From positions 55,383 to 119,382 of the forward strand of contig JAJYDK010000007.1 in assembly GCA_021777555.1 (NCBI GenBank): a DNA stretch of 64,000 nucleotides, given 5' to 3'. Every line of letters starts with the position of its first letter. Positions within the stretch are counted from its first letter, which is position 1. The translations under genes and the position numbers were made by a program. The notes below the pieces were generated by a model. The model made no database searches. It was not told the origin of the DNA and was given only the letters and a program-made list of their open reading frames with translations. Positions 45,123-53,491 of this stretch are shown here, one piece after another. Origin of the DNA: Pseudomonadota bacterium (lineage in GTDB: Bacteria > Pseudomonadota > Gammaproteobacteria > Steroidobacterales > Steroidobacteraceae).

Positions 45123-45587
45123 ATGGCCGAGCGCGTCCAGGAACTCTACAGCCTGCTGATCCCACTGTCGGACGGGCGGCTCATCGTGCCGCGCGCCTGT
45201 GTCGCCGAGGTGGCGGGCCTGCCGGTTGCCTCGCAGATGACCGGAGCACCGCCCTGGTACATCGGTACGGTGCCCTGGAGCGGCAAGCCGGTGCCCCTGG
45301 TGTCCTTCGAAGGCGCCTGCGGCCGGCTCATGCCACCGGCCTCGGGCCGCGCGCGCATGGTGGTGTTCGTCGGGCTCGGCACCCGCCTGCCGCACTTTGC
45401 CATCGTCTCGCAGGGCTTCCCGCAGCTCGTGCGGGTGAGCTCCGATGTGATTCGCCCCGGGGGAAGCACGTTCGCCGAGCGCTCGCTGGTCATCTGCCAG
45501 CTGCGCATGGCCAACGAGTCGCCGTGGGTACCGGATCTCGAGCAGCTCGAGGAGATGATCGCGGACGAGACGCGCGCCGCGGCGTAG
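45123..45587 (+). CDS. chpC: CheW-like protein ChpC
   Basis: 154 residues, second CheW-type adaptor of the Chp cluster. LYSLLIPLSDGRLIVPRACVAEV and WYIGTVPWSGKPVPLVSFEGACG follow the ChpC pattern. In Pseudomonas the chpB methylesterase gene lies between chpA and chpC; here only 45 bases separate them. It probably links a further receptor to ChpA. Confidence 0.88.
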   Translation: MAERVQELYSLLIPLSDGRLIVPRACVAEVAGLPVASQMTGAPPWYIGTVPWSGKPVPLVSFEGACGRLMPPASGRARMVVFVGLGTRLPHFAIVSQGFPQLVRVSSDVIRPGGSTFAERSLVICQLRMANESPWVPDLEQLEEMIADETRAAA

Positions 45588-45791
45588 GGAGGGTCCAGCG
45601 TGAGCGGGGGCCTGGTGCGGGTGCGGCCTCAAGGTTTTGCGCCGCCGACCGATTCAAGGACAGAGGGAGCCGTTTCTCAGGCAAGGGCGCCCCTCGAGAC
45701 CACCCGACGCCGGGAGGCGCGGCATTTTCCGGCCAGGGATCCGGTATAGCCTTGAATACACCTCACAGCGGGGCGGGTTTCCGGCGCTGAA

Positions 45792-47081
45792 GTGAATTTC
45801 TCCGTCCTGCCAGATTTCGCCGCCATCGGCGGCCTGATCGCCGTCTTCTGGACGCTCCTGCGGCGCACCGGGGAAAGCCGTCTCAATTTCTGGCTGGTCG
45901 GCTGGGTGCTGCTCTTGATTCACATCATCGCGGAGTTCGTGGCCGACAATACCCACGGCAGCGCGAACGGCGCATGGTCGGTCGCGGTCGCGATGCTCGT
46001 CATGACCGCGAACGCCTTCATCTGGGCGAGCAGCGATCAGCTCGACATCCGCTGGCGCAACCTGTCGATGGTGGTGTTCAGCGCCTTGCCCGACGTCGCA
46101 CTTCTGACGTGCGACCAGTACGGCCTCCAGGCGACCTGGGCTTATGCGGCCCTCACCGTCCTGGGAGCAGGCTCGATGCTGTGGATGCTGCGCAGTTGGC
46201 GAAGCGCGACCGATCAGCCGACTCTGCGCTGGCGCACTTCCCTCGCGTTGGCCGCCTACGCGGTGCAGGGCGCGTTGGTGGCTCTGCATCAGCGGGACTA
46301 TGCGGTGGACTGGATGTTGACCTGGCACTACCTGGCCGTGGCGGCGCTCTACCGGGCCACCGCGCGGCGCCCCTCTGCGAGCGTGCGCTTCACGATGATC
46401 AACTTCATCGCCTGGGCATTCGTCTGGCCGGTCGGCGACCTGATGACGGTGCTGTGGCCGCACATCCAGGTGGATGCCGAGGTGTGGAACCTGCCGAAAT
46501 TCCTGGTCGCCACGGGGATGACGTTCACGCTGCTCGAGGAACAGCTGTCCAAGGCGGAATACGCCTCGCTGCACGATGAGCTCACCGGCCTGCCCAATCG
46601 GCGCATGCTCAGAAGCCGGCTGCGCGAGACGATGGAGCGCGCAAAGACCTCGGGAGCGCGGATGGCGCTGGTGGTCATCGACCTCGATGACTTCAAGGAA
46701 ATCAACGATACGCTGGGCCACGCCGCGGGCGATGAGGTGCTGCAGTGGGCGGCCCGGCAGTTTCGCGCGCAGCTCGGTCCGCAGGACGTGCTCGCCCGCC
46801 TGGGCGGCGATGAGTTCGCCGCCGTGCTCACGGACATACCCGATCGGGGCAGCGCCGAGCGCGTCGCGCAGAGCCTGAGCGGGGCGCTGCGCGGTGGAAT
46901 GCCGGTCCGCGCGCAGCAACAGACGATCCACGCCAGCATTGGTTTCTCGCTGTATCCCGACGAGGGATCCGATGCGGATCGCCTCTATGCCCTCGCCGAC
47001 CGCGAGATGTACGAGCGCAAGCTGCGCCGACGGGAGCGGGACTTGCCGCCCGACGCCGAAGAGGCGCTCCTGGGATCCTAG
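45792..47081 (+). CDS. Membrane-bound diguanylate cyclase (GGDEF)
   Basis: 429 residues, GTG start. Seven hydrophobic segments (about 5-235) form an N-terminal sensor region, followed by a GGDEF domain with the signature GGDEF at 338-342 in ARLGGDEFAAVL and LIDLDDFKEINDTLGH-type metal site (VIDLDDFKEIND). The inhibitory RxxD site is absent (GPQD at the usual place), so product inhibition may be weak. It should make c-di-GMP, which controls pili and biofilm in related bacteria. Its stop codon shares CTAG with the convergent phosphatase gene. It may be independent of chpC, 204 bases upstream. Confidence 0.9.
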   Translation: MNFSVLPDFAAIGGLIAVFWTLLRRTGESRLNFWLVGWVLLLIHIIAEFVADNTHGSANGAWSVAVAMLVMTANAFIWASSDQLDIRWRNLSMVVFSALPDVALLTCDQYGLQATWAYAALTVLGAGSMLWMLRSWRSATDQPTLRWRTSLALAAYAVQGALVALHQRDYAVDWMLTWHYLAVAALYRATARRPSASVRFTMINFIAWAFVWPVGDLMTVLWPHIQVDAEVWNLPKFLVATGMTFTLLEEQLSKAEYASLHDELTGLPNRRMLRSRLRETMERAKTSGARMALVVIDLDDFKEINDTLGHAAGDEVLQWAARQFRAQLGPQDVLARLGGDEFAAVLTDIPDRGSAERVAQSLSGALRGGMPVRAQQQTIHASIGFSLYPDEGSDADRLYALADREMYERKLRRRERDLPPDAEEALLGS

Positions 47082-47851
47082 GGCCCGGGCCAGGCCAGCG
47101 CTGCCCGAAGCGGCGCGTGAAGCCGGCCATTGCTGGCCAGGACCGATGTCGTGCCCAATCCGACCTCGCCACCCCTCAGATCGGTGAACGTGCCGCCGGC
47201 TTCGCGCACGATCACGGTCAGGGCGGCGATATCCAGGATGTTGACGTCGGACTCGATGACCGCGTCGAGGGAGCCGCGCGCGAGCAGGTGGTAGTGCACG
47301 AAATCGCCATAGCCGCGGATGCGGCTCACCTGTCCGATCAGGGCGCCGAGATTGCTCCACTGCGCCGAGCGCGCGAGGCTCTTGAGGTTGCCGGTGGACA
47401 GGATGCTGGCCGAGAGCTCGGCCGTGGCGCTCACGCGAATGGGCTTGTCGTTGAGATATGCGCCCAGGCCGTCCTGCGCCCAGGCAAGCTCGCCGTAGGC
47501 CGGGGCGCTCGAGACCCCGAGCACGAAGCGTCCGCCGCGCATCAGCGCGATCTGGGTGGAGAAGAACGGGCACCCGCGCACGAAGGACTTGGTGCCGTCG
47601 ATCGGATCGACCAGCCAGACGCTCTCGGCCTCGCAGTGGTGTCTGCCGGTCTCCTCGCCGTAGAAGCCGTATCCCGGAAACCGTCCGCTCAGGATCGCGC
47701 GTATGGCTTCCTCGGCCCGCACGTCGGCCTCGGTGACCGGAGTCTGGTCCTCCTTGGTGCGGATCTGAAGGTTTCGCTGATAGAAGCCGCGGATGACATC
47801 GGCCGCGGCCTGCGCCGCCTCGAGGGCGGCCTGGAGTTCTGCTGAGGGCAT
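47078..47851 (-). CDS. Inositol-monophosphatase family phosphatase, possibly histidinol-phosphatase
   Basis: 257 residues. The metal-binding motifs are intact: TPVTEADVRAEE, YGEETG, WLVDPIDGTKSFVRG and VNILDIAALTVIVREAGG. The family includes SuhB, CysQ and HisN; DGTKSFVRG and the overall sequence are closest to the HisN-like histidinol-phosphatase group, which is a tentative reading. ATG 47851 was preferred to a longer in-frame start at 47911. The stop overlaps the cyclase stop (CTAG). Confidence 0.85.
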   Translation of the reverse strand: MPSAELQAALEAAQAAADVIRGFYQRNLQIRTKEDQTPVTEADVRAEEAIRAILSGRFPGYGFYGEETGRHHCEAESVWLVDPIDGTKSFVRGCPFFSTQIALMRGGRFVLGVSSAPAYGELAWAQDGLGAYLNDKPIRVSATAELSASILSTGNLKSLARSAQWSNLGALIGQVSRIRGYGDFVHYHLLARGSLDAVIESDVNILDIAALTVIVREAGGTFTDLRGGEVGLGTTSVLASNGRLHAPLRAALAWPGP

Positions 47852-47949
47852 GGGCGTCGTCTGACTGGGACGGCCCAAGGTGCCGCTCGTGAGGGCCGCT
47901 GTCAATCGCACTCTGGCAGAATGCCTGCCGGTTCGCAGAGGACAGGCAC

Positions 47950-48525
47950 ATGGGCAATCGGCTGAGCAAGATCTACACGCGCACCGGCGATGACGGCACC
48001 ACGGGTCTCGGCGATGGCACCCGTGTGCCCAAGGACAGCGCCCGGGTGGAGGCCTTCGGCACCGTGGATGAGCTCAACAGCGCGCTCGGCGTGCTGCTCG
48101 CCGTCGTGGGACTGCCCGAGGCTGTCACTTCGTGCCTGGTGGCGGTGCAGCACGAGCTCTTCGATCTCGGCGGCGAGCTCTGCATTCCAGGGTACGTGGT
48201 CATCACGGCCGCGCAGGTCGCCCGTCTGGAGACCACGCTCGACGGGTTCAACGACTCGCTGCCGCCGCTCAAGGAGTTCATCCTGCCGGGCGGAGGGCCC
48301 GCGGCGGCCGCCTGCCACCTGGCCCGAACCATCGCCCGGCGGGCAGAGCGCCGGCTCTGGACGCTCGCGGCACTGGAATCGGTGAATCCGCCCTCCCTGT
48401 GCTATCTCAACCGCCTTTCGGACCTGCTGTTCGTCCTGGCCCGGGTGCTGGCTCGCCACGAGCGGGGCGCCGAGGTGCTGTGGCGGCATGATCGCGGCGC
48501 CGGTCAGGGGGGCGAGGGCGTCTGA
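47950..48525 (+). CDS. Cob(I)alamin adenosyltransferase, PduO type
   Basis: 191 residues. KIYTRTGDDGTTGLGDGTRVPKD is the ATP-binding signature, followed by RVEAFGTVDELNSALG and RRAERRLW with YLNRLSDLLFVLAR. It transfers adenosyl from ATP to cob(I)alamin. In this window it can supply the adenosylcobalamin needed by NrdJ at 728. ATG 47950 follows AGGACAGG. It is divergent from the phosphatase gene. Confidence 0.93.
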   Translation: MGNRLSKIYTRTGDDGTTGLGDGTRVPKDSARVEAFGTVDELNSALGVLLAVVGLPEAVTSCLVAVQHELFDLGGELCIPGYVVITAAQVARLETTLDGFNDSLPPLKEFILPGGGPAAAACHLARTIARRAERRLWTLAALESVNPPSLCYLNRLSDLLFVLARVLARHERGAEVLWRHDRGAGQGGEGV

Positions 48526-48599
48526 GGATACGTCGCGACAGCGGCTGCAACTTTGGGCTCTCCGGCGTGTTCTTTGGCCATGCAGGATTGGAGGCCATC

Positions 48600-49442
48600 A
48601 TGAACCGCATCCTCAAGCTCGTCTTCGCCGTCTCATCGCTGACCATCGCCACCGGACTCACCGTCCTCGCGCTCGCCCTGCCCTCACTCGCGCACGCCGG
48701 CGCGAATCAGGTCGTCTCGCGCAATTATCCGTGGAGCTCCGACCATCTGACACTCGATGTGGATGCCAACGTGTCCTACCACCCGGCTCCGGTCTGGCAG
48801 GTGACCATCACCGCGCCCGAACGCGTACTCGAGCAGCTGGTGGTCGGGAACGGCCGCATCGCCGCGAAGGAGCACGGCTGCTTCTCGCTCGTTCCGTTCT
48901 GCATCGGCTTCGGCTCGGACTTCCATCATGCCGTGAATGTCGCGATCGCCGGGCCGGCGCTGCGCCGGGTCACCCTCGACAGCTCGGGCAGGGTCGACCT
49001 GGTCGGGCTGAATCAGGACCGGCTGACGGTGCGGATCAACGGCAGCGGCGCGGTGAGCGGCAGCGGCACCGTGCATGACTCGATCTTCGAGATCGGCGGC
49101 TCCGGCTCGATCACGCTCGATGGCTTGAATCAGAAGCGGCTCACCGCCCGGATCAGCGGCAGCGGCACGGTCGCCGGCAGCGGCTCCACGCGGGATCTCG
49201 AGGCCGATATCTCAGGCTCGGGCAACATCCGGCTCGCCCGGCTGAGCGATGAGAATGCCCGGGTATCGGTCTCCGGGAGCGGCGATGTCGACATCGCTCC
49301 GGCCAACAGCGTGTCGGTCAGCGTGAGCGGCGCGGGCGATGTGCACCTGCACTCGCATCCGCAGTCGCTCGTCATGCACGTATCCGGCTCCGGAGGCGTC
49401 ACGGAGCGGCCCGCCGGCCCATCAGCCGCTGCGGCGCATTAG
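48600..49442 (+). CDS. Secreted DUF2807 (adhesin-like beta-helix) protein
   Basis: 280 residues. The signal peptide (about 1-33) ends SLAHA. The mature protein is a DUF2807/GIN domain, with repeated SGSG and GSGS turns (INGSGAVSGSG, ISGSGTVAGSG, VSGSGDVDIAP) that point to a right-handed beta-solenoid. Probably periplasmic or outer-membrane associated; function unknown. ATG 48600 follows TTGGAGGCC. The next small gene opens with the same seven residues (MNRILKL). Confidence 0.85.
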   Translation: MNRILKLVFAVSSLTIATGLTVLALALPSLAHAGANQVVSRNYPWSSDHLTLDVDANVSYHPAPVWQVTITAPERVLEQLVVGNGRIAAKEHGCFSLVPFCIGFGSDFHHAVNVAIAGPALRRVTLDSSGRVDLVGLNQDRLTVRINGSGAVSGSGTVHDSIFEIGGSGSITLDGLNQKRLTARISGSGTVAGSGSTRDLEADISGSGNIRLARLSDENARVSVSGSGDVDIAPANSVSVSVSGAGDVHLHSHPQSLVMHVSGSGGVTERPAGPSAAAAH

Positions 49443-49481
49443 ACGCGCGGGAACCCGCATCACCCGGTCCCGGAGATCACC

Positions 49482-49643
49482 ATGAACCGCATCCTCAAGC
49501 TCGCTCTCATCGGCACCGTGCTCCTGCTCGCCGGCCTCGCCCTCGCCTCCCCGCCCGTGGCGCTCGCAGACCCCGGCCAGGTCGTCTCGGACGTGCATTT
49601 CCATCCGGGCACGAGCTCGCGCCTCGTCATCAGGGCGCCCTGA
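49482..49643 (+). CDS. Short secreted peptide, apparent truncated relative of the DUF2807 protein
   Basis: 53 residues: MNRILKLALIGTVLLLAG-type signal peptide (about 1-29, ending VALA), then DPGQVVSDVHFHPGTSSRLVIRAP and a stop. The first 21 bases of the gene are identical to those of the DUF2807 gene 882 bases before, and both proteins continue with Gxx-QVVS after the signal. It has CGGAGATCACC upstream as a ribosome site. It is either a remnant of a duplicated DUF2807 gene or a small exported peptide in its own right. Confidence 0.5.
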   Translation: MNRILKLALIGTVLLLAGLALASPPVALADPGQVVSDVHFHPGTSSRLVIRAP

Positions 49644-49691
49644 TGCTGAGAATCGAGGGCGACGCCCCGGCGCGTCAGCCCCGGCCCGGCT

Positions 49692-50396
49692 TCAGCAACC
49701 GAGCTGCGCCTTGAGCTCCCGCAACTCGCGGCTGAGCGCCTGTACTTCGGACTCGAGACGAAGGAGGCGGGTCTCGAGCGCAGAGGGCGAGAGCGCCGGC
49801 AGCGTCGCGGTGATGTCGCAGATCCCTTCGATGTCCTCGGTGCCGCCGGCATGGCCGGCCGACGCGGTGGCGGGCGCGGGGAGCGGCTCGCCGCTGAACA
49901 GATGCCCATAACGCGCTTCACGCCTGCCGGGCTCCCGCGGCAGGCATACCACCAACGGTCCGCCCTCGCGCTCGCTCAGCTGCGCGAGGCTCGCCTCCAC
50001 CTCGGACGCCTCGGCGAAGGAGGCCATGCGGCTCGCATGGCTGCGCAGCTCGCCCGGCGTCTGCGGTCCTCGCAGCAGCAGCTCGCAGACGATGGCGAGC
50101 TCCTGGGCGGTGAACTTCAGCGTACCGAACTCGGTATTGCAGAACAGATGTTGGTACTTCGAGACCCGACTGCCGAAGCCCGATCGCTCCAGGATCAGGT
50201 GTTTCCTCACCAGGCCGTCCAGGGTCCGTTGCACGGTGGCCTCATCGAGATCGAGCACCGGGTCCCGATTGCTTTTCTGGTTGCAGGCGTTGATCAGCGC
50301 GTTCAGTGACAGGGGATACTGGTCGGGCGTGGTGATCTGCTTCTCGATGAGACAGCCGATCACCCGCGCCTCGAGCCCGGTCAGCTCGATCTTCAT
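49692..50396 (-). CDS. yceH: YceH family (DUF480) protein
   Basis: 234 residues. Two winged-helix-like domains: [42 protein letters not shown] is the DUF480 signature, followed by [11 protein letters not shown] and [20 protein letters not shown] coiled coil (about 205-232) ends the protein. Role unknown, probably DNA- or protein-binding. ATG 50396 is the standard start. A terminator and candidate small RNA lie upstream. Confidence 0.9.
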   Translation of the reverse strand: MKIELTGLEARVIGCLIEKQITTPDQYPLSLNALINACNQKSNRDPVLDLDEATVQRTLDGLVRKHLILERSGFGSRVSKYQHLFCNTEFGTLKFTAQELAIVCELLLRGPQTPGELRSHASRMASFAEASEVEASLAQLSEREGGPLVVCLPREPGRREARYGHLFSGEPLPAPATASAGHAGGTEDIEGICDITATLPALSPSALETRLLRLESEVQALSRELRELKAQLGC

Positions 50397-50541
50397 CGTG
50401 TGAGATTCCCTGGGTTCAGGTGAGACCGCAACCGCCGACGTGAACGGCAAGCCCGGCCGGCTCATGCATCACGCAGGGCCGGCACGTAGAGTAAGCCGGC
50501 GGGCAGGCTCGTCCCAAGCGATTTGAGCGTTCGGGACCCCT

Positions 50542-50696
50542 GAAAACAAGGCCGCGTGATCGCTCACGCGGCCCTGGCTCCCCCCCCACGTACTGTCCCG
50601 TCGGCAAGCCAAGCTGCGCCCGCCCCGGAAGCATCAATGCTGTCGTTTATTGGGCACCGTCGAGTGTCCGCAAAAGCAATTTATTATTATCTCGTG
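50542..50696 (-). ncRNA. Candidate small RNA between ampD and yceH
   Basis: A strong sigma-70 promoter (50703-50730) and a strong terminator (50550-50573) define a leftward transcript of about 155 bases with no conserved frame. The 5' part is AU-rich (UAAUAAUAAAUUGC), the centre contains several GGA triplets and a run of eight G (complement of 50581-50588). It could be a free small RNA or an attenuated leader of yceH, whose ATG is 146 bases past the terminator. It does not resemble 6S, tmRNA or a riboswitch I know. Confidence 0.5.
50550..50573 (-). terminator. Rho-independent terminator, minus strand
   Basis: GGCCGCGTGA-TCGC-TCACGCGGCC: perfect 10-base stem, 4-base loop. On the minus strand TTGTTTTC follows (50549-50542). 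It ends the candidate small RNA and any read-through from ampD. Confidence 0.75.
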
Positions 50697-50702
50697 CGCT
50701 CA

Positions 50703-50730
50703 ATCATAGCCATCCCGCGCAGCCCGTCAA
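50703..50730 (-). promoter_or_regulatory. Strong sigma-70 promoter, minus strand
   Basis: On the minus strand TTGACG (50730-50725), 16-base spacer, TATGAT (50708-50703): five of six bases match at each element. Predicted start near 50696. It points into the region before yceH, away from ampD. Confidence 0.65.
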
Positions 50731-50784
50731 GCATTCCCGGCTTGTGGCGCGCGGGCAACAAAGATCGTCCCCGGGACCGGGAGC

Positions 50785-51372
50785 TCAGGCGGACAAGCGT
50801 TCGCGAAGCATCTGCCGCCATCGCGCCCAATCGAACGCCGGGCCCGGATCCGTCTTGCGGCCCGGCGCGATGTCGCTGTGGCCGGCGATGCGCTGCGTCG
50901 ACAGCCCCGGGTAGGCTGAGAGCAGCGCCGCAACCAACACGGTCAGGCTCTCGTACTGCGCGTCCGTGTAAGGTGTCGTGTCGCTGCCTTCCAACTCGAT
51001 GCCGATGGAGAAGTCATTGCAGGCATCGCGTCCTTGAAATTGCGACCGGCCCGCGTGCCAGGCGCGATGGCCGAAGGGAACGTACTGCGTGATGCCGCCA
51101 TCTCTGCGGATGACCGCATGCGCCGACACACGCAGGCCGGCGATGTCCCGGAAGGACGGGTGGGCCTGCGGGTGCAGGTTGCCGGTGAATAGCCGGTCGA
51201 TCCAAGGGCCGCCAAACTGCCCCGCCGGCAGGCTGATCCCGTGGATGACGAGCAGGTCCGGCTGCACGCCCGCGGGCCTCTCGTCGAAGTGCGGCGAGAG
51301 CACCTGCCGCGCGCCCGCCAACAGGCCGGTTGCGGCGTCGACGTGAATGCGCGGCAGGGGAGCGGCGGTCAT
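50785..51372 (-). CDS. ampD: 1,6-anhydro-N-acetylmuramyl-L-alanine amidase AmpD
   Basis: 195 residues, N-acetylmuramoyl-L-alanine amidase type 2 fold. Zinc ligands are visible in LLVIHGISLP, WHAGRS and AGHSDIAPGRKTDPG; FNDFSIGIELEG-like CNDFSIGIELEGSD is the core strand. It recycles anhydro-muropeptides in the cytoplasm and thereby controls AmpR-type beta-lactamase induction; no ampR is here. ATG 51372 lies five bases after the DUF1614 stop. Confidence 0.95.
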   Translation of the reverse strand: MTAAPLPRIHVDAATGLLAGARQVLSPHFDERPAGVQPDLLVIHGISLPAGQFGGPWIDRLFTGNLHPQAHPSFRDIAGLRVSAHAVIRRDGGITQYVPFGHRAWHAGRSQFQGRDACNDFSIGIELEGSDTTPYTDAQYESLTVLVAALLSAYPGLSTQRIAGHSDIAPGRKTDPGPAFDWARWRQMLRERLSA

Positions 51373-51377
51373 GGGAT

Positions 51378-52085
51378 TCAGTCGGGCAGGAATCGCGAGA
51401 ACCCGGCGTACAGCAGGGCGAGCAGTCCCGTCACGAAAATACCATCGAAAGTGCCGGCACCGCCGATGGAGGCGACCGGCGCCCCGAGCGTGCGCACGGC
51501 GCCGAGGTTGAGCAGGTCCGCCCCGATCAGCGTGCCGAAGCTGCCGCTGATGTAGGCGAGCGGCGCCGCGCGGCGCCGGGTGAGCGCGATGGCGATGATC
51601 GCCGTGGCGATCGCGGGCACGAAGATCGGCAAGGCAATCCCGAATCCGGGCACCGGCCGCGCCAGAAAGTGGCACACCGCCGCGACGAACGCCGTACCGA
51701 TCGCCGCAAGCAGGTAGAGACGGTGCTTCAGGAGCAGGTACATCGAGAGGCAGATCGGGATCACCGCGCCCCCCACGTTCACCGCGAGCACGGTTCCACG
51801 GGTCTCGCGGATCACGGGCACCACGTAGGTCATGCCAAAGAAGCTGATCTCACCGGCCGTGACGGTGCGGTGCGCGGGCAGGTGCGCGACCGGGATGTTG
51901 ATGTAGCTCCCGAGCAGCGTCAGCGCGAAGATGAGGATCAGCGAGGACTCCCGGATGCCCATGGTCTCGGACGCGTAGTGCAGGAGGCGCAGCGCGACGA
52001 GGGCGATCATGAGGCCGAGCAGACCCCAGAAGATCAGCAGGAAGGGCAGGGTGACGGGGAAGTACTGGAGCCGGTCGATGGGCAT
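51378..52085 (-). CDS. DUF1614 integral membrane protein
   Basis: 235 residues, about seven membrane helices. GSYINIPVAHLP, LAVNVGGAVIPICLSMYLL and SGSFGTLIGADLLNLG, and the FDGIFVTGLLALL ending are DUF1614 features. Function unknown. ATG 52085 gives a normal N-terminus (MPIDRLQYFPVTLPF); a GTG/ATG further upstream at 52124 would overlap bioA. Pairs with ampD as an operon. Confidence 0.82.
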   Translation of the reverse strand: MPIDRLQYFPVTLPFLLIFWGLLGLMIALVALRLLHYASETMGIRESSLILIFALTLLGSYINIPVAHLPAHRTVTAGEISFFGMTYVVPVIRETRGTVLAVNVGGAVIPICLSMYLLLKHRLYLLAAIGTAFVAAVCHFLARPVPGFGIALPIFVPAIATAIIAIALTRRRAAPLAYISGSFGTLIGADLLNLGAVRTLGAPVASIGGAGTFDGIFVTGLLALLYAGFSRFLPD

Positions 52086-52123
52086 GGGCGTGTGCGGCGC
52101 GAAAGAAGGTCCATCATGCCACA

Positions 52124-53491
52124 ATGGCGGGCATGAGCCCCTCGAACGCCTCCTACGTCGCCCGCGACCTCGCCCACGTGTGGCACCCCTGCACCCAGAT
52201 GAAGGATCACGAGCAGGAGCTGCCGATGATCCCGATCCGCCGCGGCGAGGGAGTGTGGCTCGAGGACTTCGAGGGTGTGCGCTATCTCGATGCCGTGAGC
52301 TCCTGGTGGGTGAACCTCTTCGGCCATGCCAATCCGCGCATCAATGCGGCGGTGCGCGAGCAGCTCGATCGTCTGGAGCAGGTGATCCTGGCGGGCTTCA
52401 CCCACGAGCCGGTGATCCGCCTCTCCGAGGCGCTCACCGCCCTGGCGCCCAACGGCCTCAGCCGCTGCTTCTACGCCGATAACGGCTCCTCCGCGGTGGA
52501 AGTCGCCGTGAAGATGAGCTTTCACTACTGGCGCAATGTCGGAAGAGGCGCCAAGACACGCTTCATCGCCCTCTCCAACAGCTACCACGGCGAGACTCTC
52601 GGCGCCCTGGCGGTGGGGAACGTGGAGCTCTACAAGGCCATCTACAAGCCGCTGCTCATGGACGTGATCACCGTACCCTCGCCCGACTGCTTCGAGCGCG
52701 AGCCCGGCGAGAGTTGGGCCGAGCACTCCCGTCGCAAGTTCACGCACATGGAAGCCGCACTGCAAAAGCACGCGCATGAGACGGCCGCCGTGATCATCGA
52801 GCCGCTGGTGCAGTGTGCCGGCTCCATGCGCATGTACGATCCGGTCTATCTCGAGCTGCTGCGCGCGGCGTGCGACCGTCACGAGGTCCATCTCATTGCC
52901 GATGAGATCGCCGTCGGCTTCGGCCGCACCGGCACCCTGTTCGCGTGCGAGCAGGCCGGCATCCGGCCCGACTTCATGTGCCTCTCGAAGGGGCTGACCA
53001 GCGGTTATCTGCCTCTCTCGGCGGTACTGACCACGGAGCCCGTGTACGCGGCCTTCTACGACGAGTACGTCAAACTCAACGCCTTCCTGCACTCGCACAG
53101 CTTCACGGGCAATCCGCTCGCCTGCGCGGCGGCGCTCGCCAGTCTGGACATCTTCCGCACCGACGACGTGCTCGAGCGCAACCGCGCGTTGAGCGCACAT
53201 CTGGGTCTGCGGGCGCGTGAGCTCGAATCGCATCCCCACGTCGCCGAAGTTCGCCAGCGCGGCATGATCGTCGCGGTGGAGCTGGTGCGCGAGAAGGCCA
53301 CGAGGCAGCCCTATCCGTGGCAGGAGCGGCGCGATCTTCGGATCTATCGGCACGCGCTCAGCCGCGGCGTGCTGCTGCGCCCGATCGGCAATGTCGTGTA
53401 CTTCATGCCGCCGTACGTGATCACGCCGGAGCAGATCGACCTCGTGGTCGAAGTCGCGCGCGAGGGCATCGAGCTGGCCACGTGCGATTGA
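52124..53491 (+). CDS. bioA: Adenosylmethionine-8-amino-7-oxononanoate aminotransferase
   Basis: 455 residues, class III PLP aminotransferase of biotin synthesis. VWHPCTQMKDHE is the BioA-specific N-terminal motif; YADNGSSAVEVAVKMSFHYW, LIADEIAVGFGRTGTLFACEQ and the PLP lysine K289 in CLSKGLTSGYLPLSAV are intact. It uses S-adenosylmethionine as amino donor. The ATG at 52124 or 52133 may be used. No other bio genes are nearby. The rsmE start overlaps its end. Confidence 0.95.
   Translation: MAGMSPSNASYVARDLAHVWHPCTQMKDHEQELPMIPIRRGEGVWLEDFEGVRYLDAVSSWWVNLFGHANPRINAAVREQLDRLEQVILAGFTHEPVIRLSEALTALAPNGLSRCFYADNGSSAVEVAVKMSFHYWRNVGRGAKTRFIALSNSYHGETLGALAVGNVELYKAIYKPLLMDVITVPSPDCFEREPGESWAEHSRRKFTHMEAALQKHAHETAAVIIEPLVQCAGSMRMYDPVYLELLRAACDRHEVHLIADEIAVGFGRTGTLFACEQAGIRPDFMCLSKGLTSGYLPLSAVLTTEPVYAAFYDEYVKLNAFLHSHSFTGNPLACAAALASLDIFRTDDVLERNRALSAHLGLRARELESHPHVAEVRQRGMIVAVELVREKATRQPYPWQERRDLRIYRHALSRGVLLRPIGNVVYFMPPYVITPEQIDLVVEVAREGIELATCD

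Noticed and set aside
50416..50637. 73-codon minus-strand frame in the candidate small RNA region
   Set aside because: It reads straight through the terminator stem and a run of G, has no ribosome site, and looks random.
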